A stretch of 43,325 bases of DNA from Faecalicatena fissicatena. GTDB lineage: Bacteria > Bacillota > Clostridia > Lachnospirales > Lachnospiraceae. Shown here in pieces: positions 7,961 through 16,160 of this stretch (position 1 is the first letter of the stretch; each line of letters opens with the position of its first letter). Below the pieces are notes generated by a model that did no database searches, was not told the DNA's origin, and worked only from the letters and a program-made list of their open reading frames with translations. Made by a program: the position numbers and the translations under genes. The stretch is from positions 1 through 43,325 of the forward strand of contig LDAQ01000081.1 in assembly GCA_001028025.1 (NCBI GenBank), read 5' to 3'.

Positions 7961-9643
7961 ATGAAAGTAGGAGAAGCAATTGTAAAAATTATGGTAAAGG
8001 AAGGAATCAGGAATGCATTTGGTATACCGGGAGCAGGAATTAATCCTGTATACAGATATTTAAAGGATGCGCCCATTGATCACTACTGCATGCGTCACGA
8101 GGAAGCCTGCATGCATGCCGCAGACGGATATTACAGGGCATCACATGAGATTGCACTGGCAATCTGCACATCCGGTCCCGGAGCAACCAATTTTGTGACA
8201 GGTCTGTATACGGCACATATTGATTCCATCCCGGTACTGGCTATTACAGGCCAGGCGAATACATGGCAGCTGAATCAGGATCCGTTCCAGTGCGTGGACA
8301 TGGAAAGCATTGCTGCTACGGTCTGCAAAAAGGTGTTTTGTCCAAAAGACCCGGAGAAGGTGCCGGAGATCATGAGGGAAGCATTCTTCCTGATGCGGAA
8401 CGGAAAACCCGGACCGGTACTGCTGGATTTACCTCTGGATGTCCAGCAGGCAGAGATTGAATTTGAGATCGACAATTATGAGCCAAAACCGGTTGAAGTG
8501 TATGAACCGGGAATGGAAGATATCCGGAAAGCTGTGGATATGCTGGCTGTTGCTAAGGCGCCGGTTATGATCATGGGAGGCGGTGTGATCCTCGCAGAGG
8601 CGGAAAAGGAAGTTATCAGGCTTGCAGAAGAGCTGAAGATTCCGATTATACAGACATACATGGCAAAGGGCGGTGTTCCGGTAGAACATCCGCTGAATGC
8701 AGGACATGCGGGAATCCAGGTGGGCCAGCCAATTGGAAATAAAGTGATGCTGGAATCCGATGTTGTTCTTGCGCTTGGATGCAGATTTTCCGACAGACAT
8801 ACAGGAGACCTGAAGGTATATCGCGGCGACAGAAAGTTTATTCATGTAGATATAGAGCCAAAACAGATTGGAAAGGTATTTACACCGGATCTTGGAATTG
8901 CAGCGGATGTAAAGCTCACGGTGGAAGCGATTCTGGAAGAAGTAAATAAACGTGGCGTAAAACCATTGAATGAAGCGCGCGCCGCAGAACTTCCGGCATT
9001 AAGAGCTTCACTGGAACGCAGGACAGATTATGACAGTGTCCCGATGATGCCACATCGTGTATTCAAAGAGGTCAATGACGGGTTCGATGAAAACACAATG
9101 TTTACGGCTGGATGTGGAATTACACAGATCTGGGGAGGCCAGCTGCAGAAGATCAATTGTCCGCGCAGATATCTTCCGTCAGGCGGTGCGGGGACCCTGG
9201 GATATGAGATTCCGGCGGCATTCGGTGCAAAGGTTGCTGATCCAAAGCATCATTCTGTAACGGTTGTGGGAGATTTTGGCTTTACATTCCTGGGAGAAGA
9301 GATTGCGGTATCCGCAGTGTTTGAAAAACCGATTATCGTGGTCATTCTGAACAATGCTTATCTCGGCCTGATCAGACAGAACCAGAAAGGGGCATATGGA
9401 TATGAATATGCCGTTGATATGCCTTATAATCAGGACGGTAGAATTGATTACCTGAAAGTGGCAGAAGGGTTCGGCTGCAGAGCGGAGAGAGTCTTTAACG
9501 GAGAAGAACTTGCGGAAGCGATTCAGCGGGCGAAAGAATCACAGAAGACCTATATCATTGATGCAATTTGTGTAAAAGAGCAGCTTTGTGATATGGGTGG
9601 TTCTCTGGAAAATATTAAGTCATGGGCACCAGAAAATAATTAA
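7961..9643 (+). CDS. ThDP-dependent glyoxylate-carboligase/acetolactate-synthase-like enzyme
   Basis: A 560-residue three-domain ThDP enzyme. The N-terminal PYR domain has GIPGAGINP and RHEEACMHAADGY, the central domain has VIMGGGVILAEAE-type sequence, and the C-terminal PP domain has VVGDFGFTFLGEE...NNAYLGLIRQ. The last two segments resemble bacterial glyoxylate carboligase (Gcl), which joins two glyoxylates to tartronate semialdehyde with loss of CO2. Known Gcl replaces the cofactor-activating glutamate with valine; here Glu47 occupies that place, as in acetolactate synthase. So this is Gcl-like in neighbourhood and C-domain but with a standard catalytic base. Isomerase and reductase genes follow with short gaps, supporting a C2-to-C3 route. 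A different 2-keto acid substrate is possible. Confidence 0.75.
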   Translation: MKVGEAIVKIMVKEGIRNAFGIPGAGINPVYRYLKDAPIDHYCMRHEEACMHAADGYYRASHEIALAICTSGPGATNFVTGLYTAHIDSIPVLAITGQANTWQLNQDPFQCVDMESIAATVCKKVFCPKDPEKVPEIMREAFFLMRNGKPGPVLLDLPLDVQQAEIEFEIDNYEPKPVEVYEPGMEDIRKAVDMLAVAKAPVMIMGGGVILAEAEKEVIRLAEELKIPIIQTYMAKGGVPVEHPLNAGHAGIQVGQPIGNKVMLESDVVLALGCRFSDRHTGDLKVYRGDRKFIHVDIEPKQIGKVFTPDLGIAADVKLTVEAILEEVNKRGVKPLNEARAAELPALRASLERRTDYDSVPMMPHRVFKEVNDGFDENTMFTAGCGITQIWGGQLQKINCPRRYLPSGGAGTLGYEIPAAFGAKVADPKHHSVTVVGDFGFTFLGEEIAVSAVFEKPIIVVILNNAYLGLIRQNQKGAYGYEYAVDMPYNQDGRIDYLKVAEGFGCRAERVFNGEELAEAIQRAKESQKTYIIDAICVKEQLCDMGGSLENIKSWAPENN

Positions 9644-9661
9644 GAACGGAGGCTGGAAGAT

Positions 9662-10564
9662 ATGAAAGATCCTATTCAGAAGTATTTTCAGATTGGAACG
9701 ATACAGTGGATGACTCATCCGCCGGTGAATTACAAACTTTTAGACTCGGTTAAACAGATTGCATGCGATGAATATTTCAGTGCGATAGAGGTAACACATG
9801 TTGCGGATGAGGGAGAGCGGGAAGCACTGAGGAAGCTGCTGGAACAATCCCACATGAGAGTGGGGTACGGGGCACAGCCCAGGCTGCTGGGACCGGGGCT
9901 GAATCCAAACGATATCAGCGAATCCAGGAGGCAGCAGGCAGAAGATATATTGAAAGATTCCATAGATGAGGCAGAATATCTGGGAGCGAAAGGAATCGCA
10001 TTTCTTGCCGGAAAATGGGAAGAGGCGACGAAGGAAACAGCTTATGAACAACTACTTAAAACGACCAGAAATGTTTGTGATTATGCTGCCGGGAAGAATA
10101 TGATGGTAGAGCTGGAAGTGTTTGATTTTGATATGGATAAGGCATCACTGATCGGTCCGGCGCCCTATGCAGCAAGATTTGCGGCAGATATGAGAATGAC
10201 CCATAATAACTTTGGACTTCTGGCAGACCTGTCCCATTTTCCGACTACATATGAGTCATCACAGTTTGTAATCAGAACACTGCGTCCATATATTACGCAT
10301 CTCCATATCGGGAATGCGGTTGTTAAGAAGGGAAAAGAGGCATATGGAGACCAGCATCCCCGCTTTGGATTCCCGGACAGCGCCAATGACGTGGCAGAAC
10401 TGACAGAGTTTTTCAGAGTATTGAAAGAAGAAGGCTTTTTTGACAGCAGGGATCCCTACATACTTTCGCTGGAAGTGAAACCCTGGGGGGATGAGGACGG
10501 AGACATGGTACTGGCCAATACGAAACGAGTGATTAACCGTGCCTGGGCGCTGTTAGAGGACTAA
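9662..10564 (+). CDS. Sugar phosphate isomerase/epimerase family TIM barrel (hydroxypyruvate-isomerase-like)
   Basis: A 300-residue AP-endonuclease-2-fold TIM barrel. Probable metal ligands are Glu152 (VELEVFDFD), Asp189 with His192 (LLADLSHF), a His in THLHIGN near residue 220, and a C-terminal Glu in LSLEVKPWG. This is the divalent-metal site typical of xylose-isomerase-like enzymes, including hydroxypyruvate isomerase Hyi, IolE and IolH. The gene begins 18 bases after the carboligase stop. In E. coli gcl and hyi are adjacent, so interconversion of tartronate semialdehyde and hydroxypyruvate is a sensible guess. Epimerase, decarboxylase and dehydratase activities also exist in this fold. 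Confidence 0.75.
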   Translation: MKDPIQKYFQIGTIQWMTHPPVNYKLLDSVKQIACDEYFSAIEVTHVADEGEREALRKLLEQSHMRVGYGAQPRLLGPGLNPNDISESRRQQAEDILKDSIDEAEYLGAKGIAFLAGKWEEATKETAYEQLLKTTRNVCDYAAGKNMMVELEVFDFDMDKASLIGPAPYAARFAADMRMTHNNFGLLADLSHFPTTYESSQFVIRTLRPYITHLHIGNAVVKKGKEAYGDQHPRFGFPDSANDVAELTEFFRVLKEEGFFDSRDPYILSLEVKPWGDEDGDMVLANTKRVINRAWALLED

Positions 10565-10585
10565 GACATGAAGGAGGCTGCTTAA

Positions 10586-11551
10586 ATGAAAATTGTTGTT
10601 TTAGACGGATATACATTGAATCCCGGAGACCTGAACTGGAAAAGCATGGAGGTTCTGGGAGAGGTACAGGTTTATGACCGGACTTCTCTTACAGACGTGA
10701 ACGAGGCGATTAAGCGGATCGGGGACGCAGAAGCGGTATTTACCAACAAGACGCCTATGCCGGCTGAATTATTTGCGGCATGCCCAAACTTGAAATATGT
10801 GGGCGTGCTGGCGACGGGATATAATGTGGTTGATACTGAAGCCGCACGTGAAAAAGGAGTAACGGTGACAAACATCCCTTCTTATGGGACTGCGGCAGTG
10901 GGGCAGTTTGCGATTGCCCTGCTTCTGGAAATCTGCCATCACATCGGGCATCACAATGAGGCTGTGCATGCAGGAAAGTGGGAGCAGAATCCGGACTGGT
11001 GCTTCTGGGATTACCCACTAGTAGAGCTGGCGGGCAAGACGATGGGTATCATTGGATTTGGCCGTATCGGACGGAGCACAGGGCAGATTGCACAGGCGCT
11101 TGGTATGAATCTTCTGGTTTATGACGCATTCAAAAATACTGCACTGGAAAGTGAAACATGCAGATATGCTGAACTGGATGAAGTCTTTTCCAACTCTGAT
11201 GTAATCGTACTTCACTGCCCGCTTTTCCCTGAAACAGAGGGAATCATAAATAAAGAGAATATTGAAAAAATGAAAGACGGAGTGATCCTCATCAATAATT
11301 CCAGAGGACCGCTGATCCGGGAACAGGATCTGGCAGATGCCCTAAACAGCGGAAAGGTCGCCGCGGCCGGGCTGGATGTGGTATCCGCGGAACCTGTCAG
11401 AGGAGATAATCCACTGCTGAAAGCCAAAAACTGTATCCTTACACCGCACATTTCCTGGGCACCGAAGGAGTCCAGAAAACGCCTGATGGACATTGCGGTC
11501 GAGAATCTGATCCGGTTTCAGCACGGGACACCTGTGAATGTGGTAAATTAA
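10586..11551 (+). CDS. D-2-hydroxyacid dehydrogenase (hydroxypyruvate/glycerate dehydrogenase-like)
   Basis: A 321-residue NAD(H)-dependent D-isomer 2-hydroxyacid dehydrogenase. The Rossmann motif GFGRIGRSTGQIAQALG lies at about residues 154-170. The catalytic Arg is in NNSRGPLI, the Glu in SAEPVRGDNPL, and the His in ILTPHISWAP. Overall similarity is to glycerate/hydroxypyruvate reductases of the PdxB/SerA superfamily. It follows the TIM-barrel gene after a GGAGG site and ends the cluster. Reduction of hydroxypyruvate to D-glycerate would complete the glyoxylate-to-glycerate route inferred from the two upstream genes. Another 2-keto acid is possible. No clear terminator follows before the trp promoter. 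Confidence 0.85.
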   Translation: MKIVVLDGYTLNPGDLNWKSMEVLGEVQVYDRTSLTDVNEAIKRIGDAEAVFTNKTPMPAELFAACPNLKYVGVLATGYNVVDTEAAREKGVTVTNIPSYGTAAVGQFAIALLLEICHHIGHHNEAVHAGKWEQNPDWCFWDYPLVELAGKTMGIIGFGRIGRSTGQIAQALGMNLLVYDAFKNTALESETCRYAELDEVFSNSDVIVLHCPLFPETEGIINKENIEKMKDGVILINNSRGPLIREQDLADALNSGKVAAAGLDVVSAEPVRGDNPLLKAKNCILTPHISWAPKESRKRLMDIAVENLIRFQHGTPVNVVN

Positions 11552-11623
11552 CAGGGATAGCGGACTGCAAGAACTGGTCTGAAAAAAACAGCCGGTATAA
11601 GCGTTTAAGAATAGGGATGATAG

Positions 11624-11703
11624 CAATGACTGAAATAATTTAATTAGTCATTGACATTTTGATTAAGAAGTGTATATAATATACCATAATTTAATAAATG
11701 AAA
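11624..11703 (+). promoter_or_regulatory. trp operon promoter with flanking dyad and partial operator
   Basis: Consensus TTGACA (11651-11656) and TATAAT (11675-11680) are spaced by 18 bp. An 8-bp inverted repeat, CAATGACT...AGTCATTG (11624-11631 and 11646-11653), overlaps the -35. It could be an operator or a weak terminator of the preceding operon. Right after the -10, at 11690-11703, TTTAATAAATGAAA matches 14 of 14 bases of the right flank of the operator region at 7936-7949. The left arm ATAAAAT is missing, so repressor binding here is doubtful. Confidence 0.7.
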
Positions 11704-11733
11704 CCGATGAAGCGGAGATAAAAACATATCGTG

Positions 11734-11990
11734 CATTCACAGAGAGCCTGAGGTGGTGGGATTCAGGTAAACGCAGTTTGTTAAATGGACCGCTGAGGGC
11801 ATGAGGGAAAGGCCAAAAGGCTGAGTATAGCATGACGTATGGGCGTACGTCAGTCGCCGGAGATATGATAGTATCTTGCTAAGTGCACAGGATTAGTTTC
11901 TGTGAATCAAGGTGGCACCGCGAATTGAATTTTCAATCCGTCCTTGACATTACTTTATATTTGTAATGTCAGGGGCGGATTTTTTTGTCT
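11734..11990 (+). promoter_or_regulatory. Tryptophan-specific T-box leader
   Basis: The leader senses uncharged tRNA-Trp and controls transcription into trpE. The T-box core AAGGTGGCACCGCG is at 11909-11922. Stem I carries AGAGAG near 11740, and its specifier bulge reads AAATGGACC (11783-11790), with UGG, the Trp codon, at 11786-11788, followed by the usual CTGAG. Downstream is an attenuator hairpin at 11935-11986. Binding of uncharged tRNA-Trp is expected to favour the antiterminator, formed between the T-box core and the 5' side of the terminator. The trpEGDCFBA genes that follow fit the specifier. Confidence 0.93.
11935..11986 (+). terminator. T-box attenuator terminator
   Basis: A 19-bp stem (11935-11953 with 11963-11981, two G-U pairs), a 9-base loop and a run of T residues (11981-11986) form the intrinsic terminator of the T-box. 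Confidence 0.92.
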
Positions 11991-12049
11991 TATAGGATGA
12001 CCTATAAGACAAAAAAGCCCTACGGGCGGGATGCACACTACGGCGTAAA
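11981..12049 (+). repeat. Post-terminator repeat R2, copy 1
   Basis: A perfect 16-bp hairpin (11981-11996 with 12001-12016) begins in the T-run of the attenuator. A conserved stretch follows with core GGCGGGATGCACACT (12026-12040) and CGGCGTAAA (12041-12049). The conserved 38 bases match 33321-33358 with about three differences, while the hairpin stems differ in sequence. Both copies sit directly downstream of a terminator. Confidence 0.8.
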
Positions 12050-12075
12050 ATGTAGATAGGCGAAACTCTATTTTA

Positions 12076-12113
12076 AATATTCTGACAACGGATCGCAAAG
12101 GGGTCTGACCCCT
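12076..12113 (+). repeat. Palindromic repeat R1, copy 1, in the trpE leader
   Basis: The element has AATATTCTGA, a short variable middle, then AGGGGTCTGACCCCT (12099-12113), a dyad with 7-bp arms. It matches 32426-32463 with two differences. The same sequence reversed lies in the 3' end of trpC at 16091-16130. The trpE ribosome binding site AAAGGAG follows directly. Confidence 0.85.
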
Positions 12114-12129
12114 ATGAAAGGAGAAACTT

Positions 12130-13608
12130 ATGAGTTACCCGGATTTGAAAAAGGCAAAAGAGCTGGCAGCCATGGAAATATATCATACGATGCCTGTCAG
12201 TATGGAGATGTTTTCTGATATGTATACCCCGATCGGGGTTCTGAGGAAATTGAAAAATGTCAGTGAACATTGTTACATGCTTGAGAGTGCGGAGGATGCA
12301 AAGCGATGGGGACGCTATAGTTTTCTTGGATTTGAACCGACGTTGGAAATCAGCTGCAGAAACGGGATACTTAGCGTGAAAGGCAGTGAATCCAAAGAAA
12401 TGGTAACCTGCTGTCCTGGTGAGTATATCCGCCGGGTGATCCGGGAACACAAGGCGCCGGAGATTGAAGGGATGCCTTCCTTTACAGGCGGGCTTGTAGG
12501 ATACTTTTCATACGATTATATCAAGTATGTGGAGCCTACACTGAATCTGGATGCCAGGGACGAGGCACATTTCAGGGATCTGGATCTGATGCTGTTTGAT
12601 CAGGTAATTGTATTTGATAATTTAAGGCAGAAAATGATCCTGATTGTAAGTATGTCTCTGGACGAAGATGTTGAGATAGAGTATGAAAAAGCGGTGGCAA
12701 GGCTGAAGCGGCTGGAGGCGATTGTGAAGAACGGGGAGCAGGAGCCATATGTTCCGCTGACGGTAAAGAGTGGGTTTCAACCGCAATTTACAGAAGAAAA
12801 GTACTGCAGGATGGTAGAGGACGTAAAGCAGCATATCTATGAGGGGGATATTTTCCAGGTAGTACTGGCCAACCGGCTGGAGGCTGAAATGGAGGGGAGC
12901 ATCCTGGATGTGTACCGGGTGCTCAGAAGCACGAATCCTTCCCCCTATATGTTTTACTTTTCCAGCAACGACATTGAAATTGCAGGGGCTTCCCCGGAGA
13001 CACTGGTTAAGCTTGAAAACGGGATACTGCATACATTTCCTCTGGCGGGAACCAGGAAAAGAGGAGAGACATGCGAGGAGGATCAGAGGCTTGAAGCGGA
13101 GCTTCTGGGAGACGAAAAGGAGCTTGCAGAGCACAATATGCTGGTGGACCTTGGCAGGAATGATATAGGTAAGATCAGCAAAATAGGTACAGTGGAGCTG
13201 GAGAAATATAAGAGTATTGAGAAATTCTCCCACGTCATGCACATCGGATCTACGGTGAAGGGAGAAATCCGTGAGGATAAGGATTTTATGGATACCATTG
13301 ATGCGATACTGCCGGCAGGGACCTTGTCTGGAGCACCTAAAATCCGTGCCTGCCAGATTATAAACGAACTGGAGGACTGTAAGCGCGGTATCTACGGCGG
13401 TGCAGTCGGCTATATTGATTTTACAGGAAATCTGGATACCTGTATTGCAATCAGAATGGCCTACGCAAAAAATGGATCCCTGTATGTTTGCTCAGGTGCA
13501 GGCATTGTGGCGGATAGTATACCGGATCAGGAATATCAGGAATGTTTGAACAAAGCAAAAGTCGTGACAAATGCGGTAGAAAGAGCTGGAGAGGGGATGG
13601 AAGCATGA
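12130..13608 (+). CDS. trpE: Anthranilate synthase component I
   Basis: A 492-residue synthase subunit that converts chorismate with ammonia to anthranilate. The N-terminal part contains CYMLESAEDAKRWGRYSFLG, the region corresponding to the tryptophan feedback site (LLES in E. coli). Chorismate-binding motifs follow: SPETLVKLENG, LAGTRKRGET, HNMLVDLGRNDIG, LPAGTLSGAPKIRACQI, and YGGAVGYIDF. Length is typical. It starts after an AAAGGAG site just beyond repeat R1 and ends overlapping trpG by four bases, so synthase and amidotransferase are coupled. Expression is controlled by the upstream Trp T-box. Confidence 0.97.
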   Translation: MSYPDLKKAKELAAMEIYHTMPVSMEMFSDMYTPIGVLRKLKNVSEHCYMLESAEDAKRWGRYSFLGFEPTLEISCRNGILSVKGSESKEMVTCCPGEYIRRVIREHKAPEIEGMPSFTGGLVGYFSYDYIKYVEPTLNLDARDEAHFRDLDLMLFDQVIVFDNLRQKMILIVSMSLDEDVEIEYEKAVARLKRLEAIVKNGEQEPYVPLTVKSGFQPQFTEEKYCRMVEDVKQHIYEGDIFQVVLANRLEAEMEGSILDVYRVLRSTNPSPYMFYFSSNDIEIAGASPETLVKLENGILHTFPLAGTRKRGETCEEDQRLEAELLGDEKELAEHNMLVDLGRNDIGKISKIGTVELEKYKSIEKFSHVMHIGSTVKGEIREDKDFMDTIDAILPAGTLSGAPKIRACQIINELEDCKRGIYGGAVGYIDFTGNLDTCIAIRMAYAKNGSLYVCSGAGIVADSIPDQEYQECLNKAKVVTNAVERAGEGMEA

Positions 13609-14180
13609 TTTTACTAATTGATAATTACGACAGTTTTTCTTATAACCTGTATCAGCTGATCGGGGCAGAGAGTGATGAACTGGCGGTGATTCGAAACGAT
13701 GAAAAAACTGTTGAGGAAATCCGGAATATGGAACCGGACTATATTGTTCTCTCTCCCGGTCCCGGGAGACCCGAGGATGCCGGTGTATGTACAGAGGTGG
13801 TAAAGGAGCTGGCTGGAGAAATTCCCATTCTGGGAGTCTGCCTGGGGCATCAGGCAATCTGCCAGGCTTTTGGTGGAAAAGTGACTTATGCAAAACAGCT
13901 GATGCACGGGAAAACTTCGGACACAGTACTTGACAGGGGCAGCAGGTTATTTCAGGGAATGAAGAATAGTATCCCGGCTGCCAGGTATCATTCGCTGGCA
14001 GCAGACGAGGAAAGCCTTCCGGATGTGCTGCGGGTTACTGCACGGACTCGGGACAAAGAAATAATGGCCGTGGAGCACAGTACGTATCCGATCTATGGCC
14101 TGCAGTTTCATCCAGAATCTATCTTAACACCGGATGGGGCACAGATTATCCGAAATTTTCTGAATACAGGCAAGGGATAA
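13605..14180 (+). CDS. trpG: Anthranilate synthase component II (glutamine amidotransferase)
   Basis: A 191-residue class I glutamine amidotransferase that supplies ammonia to TrpE. It begins MILLIDNYDSFSYNLYQ. The nucleophile Cys is in ILGVCLGHQAI, and the His-Glu pair is in LQFHPESIL. The oxyanion region is SPGPGRPEDAG. The start at 13605 overlaps the trpE stop (ATGA) and matches family starts; an earlier in-frame ATG at 13542 lies inside trpE and is rejected. Standalone TrpG may also serve PabB in such bacteria, but no pab genes are in the window. Confidence 0.96.
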   Translation: MILLIDNYDSFSYNLYQLIGAESDELAVIRNDEKTVEEIRNMEPDYIVLSPGPGRPEDAGVCTEVVKELAGEIPILGVCLGHQAICQAFGGKVTYAKQLMHGKTSDTVLDRGSRLFQGMKNSIPAARYHSLAADEESLPDVLRVTARTRDKEIMAVEHSTYPIYGLQFHPESILTPDGAQIIRNFLNTGKG

Positions 14181-14267
14181 GGCAGCCGGGGATCAATACA
14201 GACAGGACAGAACAGTGACGGCAACATAAAAGACGAGAGCAGCAGAACAGGAAGGGAGCAGAATATC

Positions 14268-15284
14268 ATGATTAAAGAAGCAATTTTAAAACTGGCAGGA
14301 AGAGAAAATTTAACTTATGCGGAAGCGTATCAGGTGATGGACGAAATTATGAGCGGGGAGGCAAGCAATATTCAGATGAGTTCCTATCTCACGGCCATGA
14401 GCCTGAAAGGGGAGACCATTGACGAGATTACAGCATCGGCGGCAGGTATGAGAGAACACTGCGTAAAACTGCTGCACAATGTGGATGCCCTGGAAATCGT
14501 AGGAACCGGAGGGGACGGAGCCAATTCATTTAACATCTCCACCACATCCGCACTGGTAATCGCGGCAGCAGGCGTACCGGTTGCAAAGCACGGAAACAGA
14601 GCGGCATCCAGCAGATGCGGGGCTGCAGACGTACTGGAGGCACTGGGCGTAAAAATTACGATTCCCCCGGAAAAAAGTGCAGAGCTTCTGGAGAAAATCG
14701 GGATCTGCTTTCTGTTTGCGCAGAATTATCACATTGCCATGAAATATGTGGCGCCGGTCAGAAAAGAACTGGGGATCAGAACCATTTTTAATATCCTCGG
14801 CCCGCTTGCCAATCCGGCAGGCGCTAATATGGAAGTCATGGGAGTCTATGAGGAGGCTCTTGTAGAACCTCTTGCCAGAGTGCTGGAAAAACTGGGGGTT
14901 AAAAACGCCATGGTAGTGTACGGGCAGGATAAGCTGGATGAGATTTCAATGAGTGCCCCTACAACGGTATGTGAGATTAAAAACGGAGAATTTCACTCCT
15001 ATGTAATCACACCGGAACAGTTTGGGTTTCCCTCCTGCGATAAAACCGAACTTCAAGGCGGAACACCTCAGGAAAATGCAGAGATTACAAGAGCAGTCTT
15101 AAGCGGCAGAGAAAAAGGGCCCAAACGCAGTGCCGTGCTGCTTAATGCCGGTGCAGCCCTGTATGTGGCCGGCAGGGCGGAAACACTTGAGGAAGGAGTA
15201 AAGCTCGCACAGGAAGCCATAGACAGCGGAAAAGCACAGGAAAAATTAGAACAGTTTATCCGATATTCAAATGAAGAAATATAA
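14268..15284 (+). CDS. trpD: Anthranilate phosphoribosyltransferase
   Basis: A 338-residue enzyme that transfers phosphoribose from PRPP to anthranilate. The PRPP-binding GTGGDGANSFNIST motif is at about residues 79-92, followed by KHGNRAASSRCGAADVLEAL, and a later RTIFNILGPLANPA. Length is normal for monofunctional TrpD, with no TrpG fusion. The 87 bases between trpG and trpD hold only a GGGAG ribosome binding site near the start; no promoter was recognised, so it is read as part of the trp transcript. Confidence 0.97.
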   Translation: MIKEAILKLAGRENLTYAEAYQVMDEIMSGEASNIQMSSYLTAMSLKGETIDEITASAAGMREHCVKLLHNVDALEIVGTGGDGANSFNISTTSALVIAAAGVPVAKHGNRAASSRCGAADVLEALGVKITIPPEKSAELLEKIGICFLFAQNYHIAMKYVAPVRKELGIRTIFNILGPLANPAGANMEVMGVYEEALVEPLARVLEKLGVKNAMVVYGQDKLDEISMSAPTTVCEIKNGEFHSYVITPEQFGFPSCDKTELQGGTPQENAEITRAVLSGREKGPKRSAVLLNAGAALYVAGRAETLEEGVKLAQEAIDSGKAQEKLEQFIRYSNEEI

Positions 15285-15296
15285 GGCAGGAGAAAG

Positions 15297-16160
15297 ATGA
15301 TATTAGAAGAAATTGCAGCCAGAACCAGAGTAAGAATAGAAGAAAGAAAAAAAGAAATTCCAGAAAACGTGATCAGGGAGAGGGCATACCAGAAAGCAGA
15401 GGCAGATAAAGAAAAATACGGCGGAGTTTTTTCGTTTCCCTTTGAGGGGGCCCTAAAGCAGGAGGGAATGTCATTTATCTGTGAAGTAAAAAAGGCTTCC
15501 CCATCAAAAGGTGTGATAGCAGAACAATTTCCCTATATAGAAATTGCAGAGGATTACGAGAAGGCCGGTGCCGCTGCTTTATCGGTACTGACAGAACCGT
15601 TTTATTTTCAGGGGAGCAATGAATATCTTAAGGCGATTGCCGCAAGTGTACGGATCCCCATTTTGCGGAAAGATTTTACCATAGATGCCTATATGCTTTA
15701 CGAGGCCAAATGCATGGGAGCTTCGGCAGTACTTCTGATCTGTGCAATCCTGGATGACGGGGAACTTCGTGAATATATCCGGATAGCAGATAAACTGGGA
15801 ATGTCGGCGGTTGTGGAAGCACATACAGAGGAAGAAGTCAAAAGAGCCCTGCAGTGCGGCGCAAGAATCGTTGGAGTAAACAACCGGGACCTGAAGACCT
15901 TCCGGGTAGATATCCATACAAGCAGGCGGCTGCGCTCCCTGGTGCCCGGTGAGGTACTCTACGTATCCGAAAGCGGAATAAAAACAGCAGGGGACGTCCA
16001 GTGCCTGAGGGAAAACGGAACCGATGCAGTACTGATCGGCGAGACACTTATGCGTTGCTCAGACAAAAAGAAAATGTTGGATGAGTTGAAAGGGGTCAGA
16101 CCCCTTTGCCCTCCATTTTCAGAATATTCTCAAGATTTGTCATCCGGGGAGGCTTTATGA
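15297..16160 (+). CDS. trpC: Indole-3-glycerol phosphate synthase with repeat-encoded C-terminal tail
   Basis: A 287-residue TIM barrel that cyclises CdRP to indole-3-glycerol phosphate. Signature segments are FICEVKKASPSKGVI, AAALSVLTEPFYFQGS, ILRKDFTIDAYMLYEA, VVEAHTEEEV, VGVNNRDLKTF, SESGI, and a C-terminal VLIGETLMR. About residues 265-278 (KGVRPLCPPFSEYS) are encoded by an inverted copy of repeat R1, so the tail is probably not ancestral and extends the usual roughly 260-residue enzyme. The reading frame remains open and reaches the trpF overlap (ATGA). The core active-site residues lie upstream of the tail, so activity is likely kept. Confidence 0.95.
   Translation: MILEEIAARTRVRIEERKKEIPENVIRERAYQKAEADKEKYGGVFSFPFEGALKQEGMSFICEVKKASPSKGVIAEQFPYIEIAEDYEKAGAAALSVLTEPFYFQGSNEYLKAIAASVRIPILRKDFTIDAYMLYEAKCMGASAVLLICAILDDGELREYIRIADKLGMSAVVEAHTEEEVKRALQCGARIVGVNNRDLKTFRVDIHTSRRLRSLVPGEVLYVSESGIKTAGDVQCLRENGTDAVLIGETLMRCSDKKKMLDELKGVRPLCPPFSEYSQDLSSGEAL
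16089..16131 (-). repeat. Palindromic repeat R1, copy 2, inside trpC
   Basis: Read on the minus strand, this stretch gives AGAATATTCTGA, a variable middle, then AGGGGTCTGACCCCT. It differs from 32424-32463 at two of 40 positions. It lies within the coding sequence and supplies the codons for the TrpC C-terminal tail. Confidence 0.9.

Noticed and set aside
7961..9643. Calling the ThDP enzyme ilvB (acetolactate synthase)
   Set aside because: No ilvN or other branched-chain genes nearby, and the C-terminal domain and gene neighbours are Gcl-like.
12622..13242. Long antisense open frame opposite trpE (206 codons)
   Set aside because: Entirely overlapped by trpE, no ribosome site, and composition is that of a complementary-strand shadow.
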